Source of the DNA: Linepithema humile | Lineage: Eukaryota > Arthropoda > Insecta > Hymenoptera > Formicidae | Assembly (NCBI RefSeq): GCF_040581485.1 | Contig: NC_090131.1 | Coordinates: 24,192,532-24,256,531 of the forward strand | Direction: 5' to 3' | Length of the DNA stretch: 64,000 nucleotides | Part shown: positions 1 through 12,917 of the stretch, one piece after another | Numbering within the stretch: position 1 is the first letter of the stretch | Layout: each line of letters opens with the position of its first letter | Translations under genes and position numbers: made by a program | The notes under the pieces: model-generated | Told to the model about the DNA's origin: nothing | What the model saw: the letters and a program-made list of their open reading frames with translations, nothing else | Databases searched by the model: none

Positions 1-76
1 AGAATTTATAGTTATACACAGTTCTGTGTTTATTATAATCCTATGATTTAATTTCAAATTTAGCTTCTATTTTCAG

Positions 77-485
77 GGAACATTGAAAGGTTTTGATCAG
101 ACTATTAATATAATTCTGGATGAATCACATGAAAGAGTGTACAGTACAACACAAGGGGTGGAACAAGTTGTTTTGGGTTTACACATTATTAGAGGAGATA
201 ATGTGTGAGTATAACCATTCGAGATAAATTGTACAAAATGTAGTGTCATGTTATAATTATGTTTCTTCATATTATTACACCAATATTACTATAGAAAAAT
301 AATTTTATTTTACACTATTGTTTGTAAGAAAATAAATACTAAACATAAGCATTCATAAAAAATATACAGTACTTAATTTATATTTCTTTTTCAGAGCAAT
401 AGTAGGAGAATTAGATGATGAAATGGATGCACGATTGGATTTATCAGCGATACGAGCTGATCCTTTAAGTTCTATTATACATTAA
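77..485 (+). CDS. LSM8: LSM8, U6 snRNA-associated Sm-like protein (3' part)
   Basis: Two exons are visible, 77-204 and 395-485; the 5' exon or exons lie before the window. The acceptor at 75-76 and the intron 205-394 (donor GTGAGT, pyrimidine-rich acceptor) join in frame to give GTLKGFDQTINIILDESHER and onward, ending in DPLSSIIH and TAA. This closely matches the Sm2 half and short C-terminal tail of animal LSM8, whose full length is about 96 residues; about 72 are here. Known role: LSM8 is the subunit that defines the nuclear LSM2-8 heptamer, which binds the oligo-U 3' end of U6 snRNA and supports spliceosome assembly. The Sm2 signature (VLGLHIIRGDNV then AIVGE) is intact. An AATAAA at 484-489 overlaps the stop codon; whether it is used for polyadenylation cannot be told. 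Family identification is firm; only the N-terminus is missing. Confidence 0.95.
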
Positions 486-2263
486 TAAATATACTTAAAA
501 TTGCAGAAAAAATTACCGCTGGTTCCAATTTTAATTTCTCGTTCCAAATTTAAAGTAAAAATCAAATGCGTTAGAAAAAAGAGAATACAAATTTTTCCAC
601 ACAGATTGTATATTGTATAAAAATCATTTTTTCATATATATATATGTATAAATATATATACATATATATATATATTTAATATATATATGTATATATATAT
701 ATATATATATATGTAGACACCTTTATCTCTTATAATTGTATTTTAAAAAGTGCATAAGAGTGTTAATACAGCATTATTTACATCATTTAAACAAAGCACT
801 GAGAGCTTACGTTTGAATTCTCGTCTGTACAAAAATCTTATACAATATTTTATTCTTTAGAAATATAATTTAGCTCTATACCATAAAGTAGCAATAGTAA
901 TAATAATAATAATAAATGAAAATATAATTGCAATATATATTAACATTGCATAACATTCAAATAATTCGGCAAAAATTTAAATATCCTGTGTTCATTCTTA
1001 GATTTCTTCCGAAGAAAACGTACTTCTAGAAATCTCTGCCTTTTTATCGCAGTATATTATTATTTAAAGTCGGACGTACAAGTCTGTGTACCACCAAAAG
1101 ATAGAGGAGTAGAGGAGCTACAATAATTTACATCGGAGGTATGCGAGAATACGGAATACTGTATGTTATTTCAGGTATCGAGAGATCTCGAGTGCTAATG
1201 TCATCTGCAGAGGATGAATTGAGCGAAACAATACCAGAATTTACATGCGCCCGCGTACCTCACTTCTATTAAGCGTAGAAAAGTATCTCGTTACACACGT
1301 CATTTTACAAAACCGCTACGTTTTTTTTTTTTTTCTTTACAAAATATTGCATTTCACATTAGTCTCTAATGTCTAATGCGGGATGTCCCCACGGTCGCGG
1401 ATAAGGATGTGTATGTCGATTTATGAATAGCTCGAATCGCGAGCACGAGTGTCGCACAAGCTGCGGACGCTTTCGTATGGAAGACAACAAAACTATCAAC
1501 TCAATTGTTCCTATCATCTCTTCTCGCTCCTGATTATTTTGGCGCGACTTACGTGTACTAAGTATCTATAGAATCTATTTATTATTAATGAATGGATACA
1601 TATTTTGTAGTCATTGTCTATGTATGTATAAATATTTCTTATTTTATCGGAACATATCTATCTAGCGTCGTTGAGAATTATGCGACAACTTACAACTACA
1701 GTGATGGATGTATTTGTAAGGTATGTTTTCTCAGTGTGTTGGAGCGCGCGGACTTTCAGTGCACACTGGAAAATCGCGCGTGTGTGAGCATTGTATGTGG
1801 CAAAAATTTCTTTCGCTGCATTATCAAACTGGTTTAAAGATTACGTATAATGCGTCATTGATTCTCCCCGTCGCTTGTTAGATTTCAACTTTATAGATTC
1901 CTGATCTATCAATTGCAATTGTCATTGAGCGTACAATACAATAATTATTCATCAAAATTAGAATTTTTCTTCTCGAATAAATAAATCTACCGATTTTATC
2001 TTAATATAAATAAAAAAAAATGAATAATAAAAGAAATCGTATAAATATTTAAGTTTATATAAACTGGTTTACAAATTTATAAAGAATAAATTTTTAGAGC
2101 TACACAAGTATGCCGCCGTTATGTTTTAACACCACCAAAAAAAGGAAATCGGAAAGACTTGAATGTGCGATCGAGAGTGATACGCAATGCATACACTCGC
2201 TATCGCTCGTGAGAATTGTCATCAGGTACTCAGTCTATGTACCTACTTTCCTTACTACGCCTT
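486..2263. other. Intergenic region between LSM8 and the ZC3H4-like gene, convergent 3' ends
   Basis: This stretch lies between two genes whose 3' ends face each other, so much of it is probably 3' UTR. It is AT-rich and contains an AT/ATGT microsatellite at about 636-711, a short AAT run near 900 and a T run at 1321-1334. The open frames in it (for example 1592-1837) show no recognisable protein and no splice context. I see no gene here. Confidence 0.6.
636..711. repeat. AT-rich microsatellite (TA/TATG)n
   Basis: An interrupted run of TA dinucleotides with ATGT variants, directly visible in the sequence. It lies in the presumed 3' flank of LSM8. Confidence 0.85.
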
Positions 2264-5200
2264 TCAATTGTTGGTTACCATGTTGGTCCGGTTGCGATTC
2301 CGCCGACGGATACGGCCGCCGCGCTGTCTGTTGCCGCCCGCGACCCAATCCGGGCCGTCGCCGCCCATCGGGCCGAAATTCGGTCCGTTCGACGCGTTCG
2401 GATTGAAGCCCATCATACCGGAATCGCCGGGACCTCCAGGCCCGCCGAAGTTGTTAAAGTTGCCGGGATAAGGCCCGCCGCCCTCGTAATTGTCCGGCCC
2501 GAAGTTGACAGGGGCCGGGCCCAAGAGTCCAGCGCCGTTGTTGCGCTGCACGTTGAATCGCGGATCGAAGTTCATCTGATTCTGCGGCATCGCGACGGGT
2601 CCGTTCATGCCCATCGCCGCGCCGGGCGGCATGCCCATGGGCGGCATATTCTGCGGCGGCATGGGTCCGGGATTCATCATCGGCCCCATCGGTCCCATGT
2701 TGCCCATGCCCATCGGATGATTCGGGCCCATCGGGCCCATCATGCTCTGCGGCGGGCCGGGTATACCGGCGGGCATGCCGGGCGGCCCCACCTGCATGCC
2801 GGGCGGGCCAAGACCCATGTTCGGCCCCATCGCGTCCATTGGCTGCGGCTGCATACCCTTGGCCATCATGGAAGCGTTCATCGCGTTCTGCGAAGATTGC
2901 TGACTGGAGGCGGCCGCCTCGAGCGTCTTCCGTCGCGGATCCGAGCGGACGCACTGCGTCGGCGGCGGTGATTTCGGCGTTTCTTGCTTCATCTGCGGCG
3001 GCGGCGACATCGGCGAGTCAGCCAGCTGCTCGGGCTTGGCGATACGGAAGATCTTGCGAAGACGTGGATCGTATTTGACCTGCTCATCGTTCTTCGTCAG
3101 CTTAAGACCGGTGTAATCCGGCCTGGGTATGTCGACCACGTACACCTTGTACGTCATCGGCGGATGCGATGCGATACTCGCGTTGATCTCGGTGCACGGT
3201 ATGTGCGAGGGAGCTGGTTTGAACGGCAGGCTAAGTATCTGCCGCAGATCCACGTCGGACTTGACGCGAAGATCCGTATCGCCGAAATCGCTAGTCTGGA
3301 AACGCTGCCGGAAGTCCATGTCCTGCCGCCTGAGATCCTGATCCGCCCTCGTCCGGAGATCCGTATCCATGTTTGCGTCCACCGACGTGATGCCGGAACT
3401 GTAGATACTCGTTTCCAATCTAAGCGGCTTCTCTTTCTTGACGTCAGATATGATTGGGCTACTTGGTTTCTGCTCCGCCTCCGCCCGACGTTGTCTGGGA
3501 TCGCGATTGGACATCCGCGGATCTCTGGATACAGGCATGGAACTCGGGCCCGGCGACCGTCTCGGACTCGACGACGTCTCGCCGTCCATCTTGGAATCTT
3601 GCGTCGATTTAGCCTTCGCGTCTTGACTCGATGCTTGCTGGGTTTTACCGCCCGTCGAGCTCTGAGCTTTCAAGCTCGACAGCAGCTTGGACACCTCAGC
3701 GCTGATGTCGATCTTGCTCAAGTCGCCTAGTTTGTCCACGATTACTGCCGGTTGAGGTATGTTCGGCGCGGGTGGTGTCGATTGGATGTCGTCCACGACG
3801 ACGTTCTGGGTCTTCTCAGTGGACTCAATATCGTCCTTTGAACTGTCGACTATGGTGAGATGGCCGCTTTCATCGTCGTCGTCGTCGTCGTCCTCATCGT
3901 CCGAATACCAATCCTCAATGATTTGATCGGTGCGACGCGAGTCGGATTCGCTCTCCAAATTCTTAAAGCTATCCTGCGCCGCGCGTTGTTGTTGCTGTAT
4001 TCGCATGAACAACTCTTGCGCCTTCTTCGGCAAATGAGGCGGCGCGACCTCATGATCCTCCAAAGAAGACGAGAAGGAAATGTTGTGAAATTGATCACCT
4101 ATTAAACATAATCAAATGTAGAATTCCGTCCGCATCATTAGTTCGTATTCAATTAATTTTACTTGTATAGATAATCTTCCAAATGATATTAATAGAAATC
4201 AAAATTACCAAGTAGTTCGTACGAGTCGAATATTACTTTGAAGAAGAATAAAATTATAAGCATATTTTTATATTAATTTCTTACTTTCTTCATCAGGATT
4301 TCTTCCTCTTTCCTCATCTTCGGCTGGCATCTCGATAACAAGATCCGATTCTTCGTCTTGATCGCTCTCGTCATCGGGTTTGTTTTTCGTTAGATTCGCT
4401 ACTTTGTCCGCTATCATAACGGATGGTGTTTTCTTTGCGTTCAGTAATTGCCTCAGGTCAACATCCTTTTTCTTTTTCGTCTGTTAAACATAAATAAAGT
4501 AGAGTTAATGCACCGATTTTGTATTTTTTTAAATTTTAATTAGTATTGCAATTTGATACTATCGGTTTATATGTTTTACCTCGTCCAATATGTCTTCTTC
4601 TCCAACGTCCTTCGTAAAATCTTCTTTCGATTTGTGCACAGCTTTACTTGATTCCATACTTCTTTCGCTATAGAAATCTAGAGGCGCCATTGATTTTTGT
4701 TGCTGTGTGGCCAAACCTAATGCGGCATTTGGAAGTTGAAGACCGAATTCGTTTGCCGATTGCATTAGCATAATCTGCTCGTAAGGAACTCTGTCCTCGT
4801 CCGATCCCCATCGCGTCTTCTTTCCGGAAGGTTTCCTCTCTCTCGCGTGCGCCTTTTGTTGGTTGTGTTGTTCTTCTATTTAATGGAATAATAAGTAAAA
4901 TTTTAATCGGATAAAAAGGCAAAATTTTTAGTACAAAATTATTTTTTTTAGTTACCTTTTTCTTCTTTTTCATCCATCTTTTCTGTAGATGCTGATAAAT
5001 TCAATTCCAACAGACTGGGAATTTTCTGATTTGCCGTGTCTTGGCCTTGTGCTAAACTACGTGCAGTATTGTTTATCATTAACATTGCACCTTCTCGGCT
5101 TAATCGTGGAAAATCACCAAGAATTTCCTTCGGCGCAGTTTCCAAGTGTTTCAAGAGAATGCTCTTCACCTAAAACACAAAAAATATTTCAATAAAATTA

Positions 5201-7098
5201 TTTCAGTAACAAATTTAACTTATTCTGTTCCTAGTAGTATCGTTAAATTTTTATTTATATGTCTATATAATATTCTATTGTAAAATATCATAAATTATAA
5301 GATTGTAAATTATAAAATTGCTGTACCTGGTCACTTAAAGGCTGATGTGAGAATTTACAATTATCGCCGTGCATGCATTTTAAACCGGTATGGAAGAACT
5401 TGCATGGGAAATCGTGGTGCATATATAGACATTTATCTCGTTTTGCACAGCAATCCATGAGATAAAACTTGCATAATTCCATCTTTCTAGGTGGCAGGGC
5501 GTTATGAGAAAACGGACACTCGTCTCCCCTATGACACTTTCCTTGCATATAATATACACAAATCGTGTCAGTATCTTGATCGTTGTTCTGTTGCCTACGA
5601 CCATTTCGGTCGTTTCGATTCTGGCCCCGAGCCTTGTTTTTACCTCGTTCGTTCTTACCACCGCGACGCCCTGCAATAATACGTGATAGTTAACAATGTT
5701 GGAAACAATTACATGCATATTTCTAATAGTTTACGTAAAAGTTTATTTTGCTGAGTTGTTCAGAAAGCTTTCCACTTTTTTCAATTTTATTTTCACAGGA
5801 AAAAAATCAATAATTGTGAAATTATAATTCAAAAAATCAATATTTTATATTTTAGTTACGTAAGTCTAATTTAGAAAAATATAAATTAAATCTTCGTACT
5901 CACCACCACCGCCTCCTCCCCCGCCACCGCCTCCTCCGCCACCACCGCCTCCTCCACGTTGGTTGCTGCGTTTGTTTTCATTTTCTCTGTGCCGATTTAC
6001 ACTAGGCCTTTCTTCATAATCCGAATTGTTGTCAAAAGTTTCGTGCTCGTTAGCACGCTTGGGAGAATTATTTTCTTGAGAATTCTCCTTCCTGATAGGC
6101 GAGGCACCTCGTACAAACAGCATTTCATCTTCATCCTCATTGGTGTTCTCGTCATCACTCAATTTTCGTTTCTACAAAGCATCATAAGAATCAATCAGTT
6201 GTAGAACATAAACAACTTTTATACTTAGTGCTTCAAAACAAGCTCAGTATAAAAACAACAATTAATGTTTCTTTATGAAATTTGTCATATATGTATTTTT
6301 TATTAGACATTTCTTTCATTAGTAACTTATGTATTTTTTACTTAGCTAATTTCATTTTAGCTTTACAGCCAAGAAGGGGATGTGTATTTACCTTTTGATC
6401 TTTAACACGATCTTCCTCTCTCTCATCGCGTATTCTCTTCCGAACTTTGTTCCTATTGTTCTTCTTTGTCTTCGATTCCGGATTCCTGCCTCCATCCTCT
6501 TCCATCGCAGCCTTGATGGCTTTCTCGACATCTCCAGCCCAATCTTCAGTTGGACCTTTGTACTTCAAAAACCGATCATGCTTACCAACTGCTTGTGCAG
6601 ACTGCTGCTTTTTGCTTTTGTTGAATTTTGCATCAAAATTCTTATTCTTTCCAGAATCTGGCTTTGGCATCGGCTTGGCAGTCTCTGTTGGTTGCGCAGC
6701 GTCATTTGCTGCACAAGTGCTTGGCTCATCATCTTCGTCTGATGGAATCTCACCATCTTCCAAATCATTATCATTACTGCTGCACATTAATAAAAAAGAG
6801 AAATTAGTTTGAGAACATAAAAGTATGGTAGAAATTTTGAAAATCACCCTTTATATATTGATTTATCACATTAGTCAGTTATGTATGCGGACTATATTCT
6901 CTATATTCCATGTAGCAATTTTTCAATTCACTATATAAAGGGTAATAATCGTGTAGTTATAATTTGTTTCATTAAATAACAAGATGTTCCAATTCACAAT
7001 GGCTGCAACGATGACAATAACTGCTTTTGTATATTCCCGTGTCTCTCTTTCAACATTTCTCAGATATTGAATATATTATTCTTTATAATTTATACATA

Positions 7099-7158
<60 letters not shown>

Positions 7159-8564
7159 CATAATATAGAATTAACATTATTAAAAAATTAATACTGTTCC
7201 TTCCATGCATAATATATTATTGTCAGATTCCTGATTCTGAGCATAATAAATTATGAAAGCAAATATACAAAGTATCTTGTTAGCATATAACATGCAAATT
7301 TCTTTTTTCATTGCTCAGTGTTTAATACAAATTCCCGTATATAAAATGAAGATGAAGATCTGATGATGTTCATTTTATGAGAATACATCTCGAATTGTCA
7401 AACACGTTATTGATAAAATATATATACGTTTCATCGACAAATTAATCGGCATAAGTACAACCGTCATATCGAATGTCCTACGATCGCATTACGAACTTCT
7501 ATAAGAAAAAAAACGCATCTCTCGACGCAGTATTATCACCTCATCATATTTCATAATAGCCTGTCTGTCGGGCTATCGCGTGTGCCTGTGTGTCGTGTCT
7601 GTTTGTGGGCTAAAAATGACGCCGAGGAGAGATCATGAAGATGGACTCATGATTGTCGCCAAGGACAAATTGATAGCGCAAGAGCAGTCATTGAACAGGT
7701 CGACGGACTATATACGTCGCACGGGGGACAACTCTCGAGAGGGGAAAGTCCGCTTCGGATCGAGCGGGCTGTAACGTGGCGGCGTCGCAGGCCTACTGGC
7801 CGTGCTGAAAACATCCGATCCCCGGAAAACGAGACCGCGAGTCCAGCATATTGGCGCGAAACAAAGTTGCACACCCGATGGAAGCCGATCGATGACAGCA
7901 ATTCGGCGGGAAAACGCGCAGCCGTCTGTTTACGTAAAGAGGCCTCGTTTGAAAGACGATTACACGTAAACGTTTGTCCCACAAACAGACGAAGAAAAGA
8001 AAACAGAAGAATAATATCGGTGTATAATTCAACGAATTTAGATTTCGCGAAAACGATCTCCACGTTTATCGCTAACGACAGAAATAGAATCGATAGTAAA
8101 ACCCACTCGTCCACAATTCTGTGGCGTAGGAGACTCGACGCGTAATTTCAAGCCTTGAAAGCAAAACGGAAGACTCACGCCAATGTGATACATTTATAAC
8201 TTTGTTACGTAATCGATAAGTGTAAATAAAAAAAAAATTGTAATGGAAAGAAAATTTACTGAATTCCAAAACCGATATGCATAGTTTTATGGATCCACAC
8301 AGATTCGGACGTTCGAGATAATCCTTGCGTTTACTCGCGCACGGACAAAACGAAGCGCACCAGGCCTCTCTTTCGCGCACCTATGGCGCCGGAAAATGGA
8401 CTCACCGAAGTTACAATCGTCCTCGAATTCCTTCTCCCCGAATTCCTGCTTGTAAAATCATCCATTTCGTGAATCATCGATCGATAGCTGAATTAATTTA
8501 TGCATGGCGACAGGTCGCCGCAGAATCCGAGCAAGAGTAAAAAATTGGTATTGTCTTACCGCAT
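2264..8564 (-). CDS. ZC3H4: ZC3H4-like / suppressor of sable CCCH zinc-finger protein
   Basis: Minus-strand exons are 8564-8560 (tentative), 6779-6392, 6171-5904, 5670-5327, 5169-4956, 4875-4580, 4480-4285 and 4098-2264, giving 1181 residues. Order: an acidic N-terminus (DLEDGEIPSDEDDE), a lysine-rich stretch, an 18-residue glycine run (about 203-220), then three CCCH fingers: C258-C266-C272-H276, C287-C295-C301-H305 and C310-C319-C325-H329. After these come acidic linkers, a helix (LPKKAQELFMRIQQQQ) before an acidic run with WYSDDEDD, repeated DPR motifs, a Met/Pro/Gly-rich tail and a basic end. Human ZC3H4 has the same finger spacing, helix, WYS-acidic motif and DPR repeats. Known role: with WDR82 this family ends and degrades unproductive nuclear transcripts; the fly orthologue is su(s). 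The first coding exon is only ATG plus two bases before a GTAAGA donor, chosen because phase and length fit. An alternative in-frame ATG at 6785-6783 would need no upstream exon, but a good acceptor sits beside it. Confidence 0.9.
5902..5955 (-). repeat. Glycine-encoding GGN triplet run within the ZC3H4-like CDS
   Basis: A GGN-type codon run encodes about 18 consecutive glycines at the 3' end of the second large exon, ending at the splice donor. It sits just before the zinc-finger exon and is probably length-variable. Human ZC3H4 has RG/G-rich sequence at the equivalent place. Confidence 0.85.
6780..8559 (-). other. Proposed first intron of the ZC3H4-like gene
   Basis: If the five-base first coding exon is right, this is its 1.8 kb intron. 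It contains a TA microsatellite at 7102-7156 and a more GC-rich segment at about 7560-8180. No conserved coding sequence is visible. The acceptor at 6780-6781 has a good pyrimidine tract. Confidence 0.5.
7102..7156. repeat. (TA)n microsatellite
   Basis: An almost pure TA dinucleotide run of about 27 copies, read directly from the sequence. It lies in the proposed first intron of the ZC3H4-like gene. Confidence 0.9.
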
Positions 8565-8591
8565 CTCATTGGATCATCATTATCATTAATT

Positions 8592-8592
8592 T

Positions 8593-8624
<32 letters not shown>
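8592..8624. repeat. (TCA)n trinucleotide repeat
   Basis: About eleven perfect TCA copies, roughly 30 bases upstream of the proposed ZC3H4-like start codon on the minus strand (TGA repeats on that strand), so probably in the 5' UTR or promoter. Confidence 0.9.
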
Positions 8625-8837
8625 GACCAATTGTCATAATCAAGTCATAATAGCATACATGGAAGGAACCATCACATTCTCAATAGTTGTCGCTGCAGCA
8701 TTGTCGATTTAAAGGCGATATTAAAGCCGATGATGTCGATGGGACGATTACGCTGAAAAGCTCTTCGCGTGTCGATTTTCGTTCATTGAAGGATTTTTCT
8801 TTGTCTGCCATGTATGAATGCGTGTGTGTGTTGTGTA

Positions 8838-8840
<3 letters not shown>

Positions 8841-8900
<60 letters not shown>
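8841..8900. repeat. (GT)n microsatellite
   Basis: About 30 uninterrupted GT dinucleotides followed by GTAT and GCTT variants. The open frame through it is a repeat artefact. Confidence 0.9.
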
Positions 8901-8911
<11 letters not shown>

Positions 8912-11900
8912 CTTGCTTGTGTGAGGAAGAAATCTAAAGACCTCGTAAACGTTTGATTGCTGTCGTAGGAGAATGTGTATTCAGTGACTCAGATCTATCG
9001 CGCTTTATCTACGTTATTTTTTGTGATAATTCTTCATACGATAAAATTTCATTTTATCCACTTCTCTCACATAACTGACCTCATCAACCTTTTCTTTAAT
9101 TAACTTGACTTTCAACACTAAACAAGCAGAGTTCTATTATGACTTGCATATTTCATCAAATTCTTTAAACATCAATTTTAACGTCTAAGAATTTTGTCAT
9201 CACATTTTTATGGAAGAATAATTTACTTTAATCGGAAAATTAATCGAAGAAATAAAGCGTGGTAAGTCTGAGACGTTTCAGTGTCATCGGAGAAAGAATT
9301 GCAAGGTTATTCGTCTCTTTCCGTCCTATTTATGCACAATGTGTGAATCGGTATGCATGTAATCGATAGTATTTGTCTAATCAATCTTTCTGTAAGGAGG
9401 TGAAAGAAGCTAAAGGTTTCAACCAGAAGTAATCGATATATATTCCGCGCGACGTTTATGCCGTTATTTGCATTGTAAGAATGCGTCGACGAATCAGAAA
9501 TCCCGAACTATTTTCACACGCAATTGTTTACAGTAATTATTTTTGAATCGAAGATTGCACAATTACTCGCGAAAATCAAAGTGAGCTGTTCTCCTTTCGC
9601 GTGCTCGCGACCTCGAAATCTAGGTCTGTCGAAATTCTACACGGCTTTCAATCGTCTTTCTACAAATAAAGGGAAAAGCGTATCGTGCGGTAACGCGACT
9701 CTCCCACGGACTCTCTCTCGGCCAAAAATTGCATCCGCGACCCAATTCCGAAAATAATCCGCTGGGTCTCCCGCGGGATCGCGATCAGCTCGAAAAATAA
9801 TCGTTACTCGTGCCATTTCCGAGAGAACGTCATCAAAACGGCCTTGACCTTTAAATTCATGCCACTCTTGCTCGGTCGTCAATATCGATTTGACATGTTC
9901 TGAGAGGGGAAAAAAAAAAAAGGATCGAATATTCTAGAAATTGAAATCAATAAAACGTTCGCGTTCGGCAAAAAGGAGCGCAGCGTATTGAAATTAAATC
10001 GAATGCTCTTTTTATCGCAATCGGGTGCAATATATCGGTCGGAATGAGGGGGGGGGGGAGGGTTAGAAAGAAAAATATATCGCGAGTGGGAGCGAGGAAA
10101 GGATGTATAAGGAATGTCTATGCGTACGTGTGCGTGCGTGTGTATGCATGTATACGTATGTTTGCGCATTGTTGTCAATATGATAGTCACTCGCGAAATT
10201 CATGTTCGTTTCCGTCCTCATCGAGTAAGAAAAACTATGTTAAAGTATGTAGTATAGGTGGCAAACCTTTGGATTAGAGTCTCTGCCGCGGAAACACTCT
10301 CTACTGCCATTTTCGTATTGCGGGTTCCGCAGATCGATCTCGATCTGTGTTATTGCGCTCACGGAGTAAGCCCCGGAGTGAACAAGTTCTCTCTAATATT
10401 CAGCACTTGCGGCCGTCCGTCCGATCAGCCGGGGGGAAACGGCGATCATGCGATCGATTCGCCCGACCACACTCGACAGGTCTTTGCTCTGGCGTAATAA
10501 TCGCGCTGCCCGAATGCTAGCATTTGTAGGAGCTTAACAAAACGCTGCTCCCCGCGCGTCGAATGTACGCATTAAAAGATTACTCGTGTTTTTTTTTTTT
10601 TTCTTTCTTTCTCCCTTTCTCCGTCGTATCTCTCTCTCTTTCTCTGTCTCTGTCTCTGTTTCTCTCACGCGCACCGATTCTGTTTTTACGAACTTACGAC
10701 TGTTAACCGGCTCGATTTACCGAGAACGGGCTTCGCCCCAGGTTTTCCCTCGCACAAAGGACTCCCGCGGATCTTTCCCGGATGCGGTCTTTTTTTTGTG
10801 TCCCTTCAGAAGTTTCTCCTACCGAATGAATGAGAATATCGCACTTTCGGTTGCTTGGTTTTACCCTCTTTTTCTCTCCCTCGCCGTGGACAGGCGAATG
10901 CAATTTTCACTGGCGAGAGCGGATCTCTCTTTCTCTCTCCCAAAAAGCCCGTAAGCAAATGGATCTCGGTCAGATCATTGCGCGATCCTCCTTTTCTCGC
11001 CGTCGCGTGAACGACGTCATTCTGGCTGACGTGGCATACGGCTCATCCAGGCGACGAACGCTCGTGGGCGTCTCTTTCTCTCTCCCGTGATCGATTATCT
11101 TTCTACCTACTTCGCCCTGCCTGCCCGTCTGTCTGTCTGTTCTGCCCCCCACGTCGACGTTTCTGTGTGTGAGTGTGACGCCGTTGCGTGTACGACCTTT
11201 GTCGCGTCCGAAACGGAAGTGCGACGCGCTGAAAATGGAACGCGCGCGTGCGTACTCGTTGGATCCCGTCGGAAGAGAGACAAAAAAAAAAAGAGGGGAA
11301 AAGAAAAGCGCGGCTCTTTTCCGCTGACAAGTCTTCCCAGTCCCTCCACCCCCAGCCCCGCCCGCTGATGATGACGCTTTCACTTCTGCGATTTTTCGAT
11401 TACGAGAGCACGATTTTTCGGCAAACGAACGAACGGCGGATGGACGTTGTTTCCTTTCCTCTCTCTCTCGCCCGATAACGACGTACGGCTTTGTTCTCCC
11501 AAGAGAGAGAGACAGAGATAGGGAGCGATTTTTCTACAATTGCGCGCGAGCCCTTGCCAAGAGAAAGAATGACGAACGAGCGAATGAACGAGAGCGAATT
11601 TTCGTCGGCGAGACGGATAAACGGATGTGTCACGGAATCGCGTGGCTCCGCAGACGGAATCGGCGGAGCGATAACAGCAACGACAAACATATGTCTATCT
11701 CTCTTTCTCTCTCGTTCGCGTCTCCGCGTCGTTTGGTGATTCGGGTGTCTCTCAGCAAGAGCGTATTAACGGCATTGTGGACGTTTGCGAGTAAACGTGA
11801 TTATTATTGCCGTAAGCAAGACGTAGAGATAATCGGATATATTACTGTCAGCAGGTGGTATAAAAATGTAGCAGTCTATAACGATGAAAACTTCGGAGAT

Positions 11901-12917
11901 CAAACTAAACATGGCCACATCTGCAACTATTCTGAGCCTCTCACCCAGACGCCCGTCACGGGAACCTTCGGATGGCGGTGGCGATGAGCGGCGGGAACAA
12001 GCGAACAGCGGGTCAGGAGGGAAAACGACGCTCGTCGTCGTCGCCACCGGCCAATCGCGATTCGCGTTTACTGGTCACGTGAATGCTCGCCCTTCGTCCG
12101 CCTGTTCCGCGCACCTAAAGTTCCTCTTTCACTCGTCATGCGTCTCTTTCTCTCTCCCTCTCTCCTGTTCTCTCTCTCTCTCACGCTTTCACGCCCGATA
12201 TCTCTTCACGTCGTGCGAAAGGAATTCCTGAATATCGCTGCAGCGCACAGCTATGCTCTGCTACGGAACTCCTGCGAAAGGCGCGACGCGGTTTACTACA
12301 CGAGATAAAAACATGAGTTCGCGAGGCATACAGGTGCGTGACTCGGCGATTTTCCCAAGCACGCAATTACGATGACTAGCATAAAAAATATTTTCGGAAA
12401 ATTCTGAATCTTCAATTTTGAAGATACTGCAATGTTTTGCCCGTTATTATTCGACTTTCAGATATTCCTGTTGGTTGTCGTATTAATTCAATAATTTTAT
12501 TAAAATATTTTATACGCAACTTTTTTTTTTTATAAATATATAAATAACTTTTTCACAAAACATAAGGTGCGACATTGTGTCGAAAGCACTAACAAACAGT
12601 ATCATAATTGCATTTTTGAACAATTCTTTGGTACAGTCTCTTGCTAAATATGAACTAAATTACATATGAAAGGCTATTTTATTCTAAAAAAAAAACTAAA
12701 GTTTGTTATTCATGTTAATTTGACGTTGATCTGAATATAATTCCCGATTCTAACATTTCGACTTTCAAAAAAAATTATTGTACAAATCAATTCCTCAAAA
12801 AGTTATAATTTTTTGCAGTTAAAATACTGTTATTGATATCACTGGAATATTTACAATGTCTTTTGAACTGTACAAGATGTAGAAATAAAGCGCTATCAAA
12901 TTATTATATTTGTCCAC

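Larger units (their letters stand above)
8565..12917. promoter_or_regulatory. Gene-free CpG- and CT-rich region, probable promoter and 5' UTR of the ZC3H4-like gene
   Basis: This 4.4 kb separates the RAD54 3' end from the proposed ZC3H4-like start. It holds a TCA trinucleotide run (8592-8624), a GT run (8841-8900), a G run (10048-10058) and long CT/GA-rich tracts at about 10586-10660, 10860-11110, 11440-11530 and 12130-12185. CG dinucleotides are much denser at about 9.5-12.3 kb than in the surrounding AT-rich DNA. Open frames here are low in complexity and match no family I know. A promoter or 5' UTR role is inferred from position and composition only. Confidence 0.45.

Noticed and set aside
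2216..2971. Long plus-strand open frame rich in His/Arg opposite the ZC3H4-like last exon
   Set aside because: It is antisense to a confidently identified coding exon and its composition reflects the GC-rich complement; no splice or start context.
8687..8956. Open frame with a Cys-Val repeat
   Set aside because: Produced by the GT microsatellite; no protein family.
10586..11740. Several overlapping Ser/Arg-rich open frames on both strands
   Set aside because: They arise from CT/GA-rich low-complexity DNA and have no recognisable domain.
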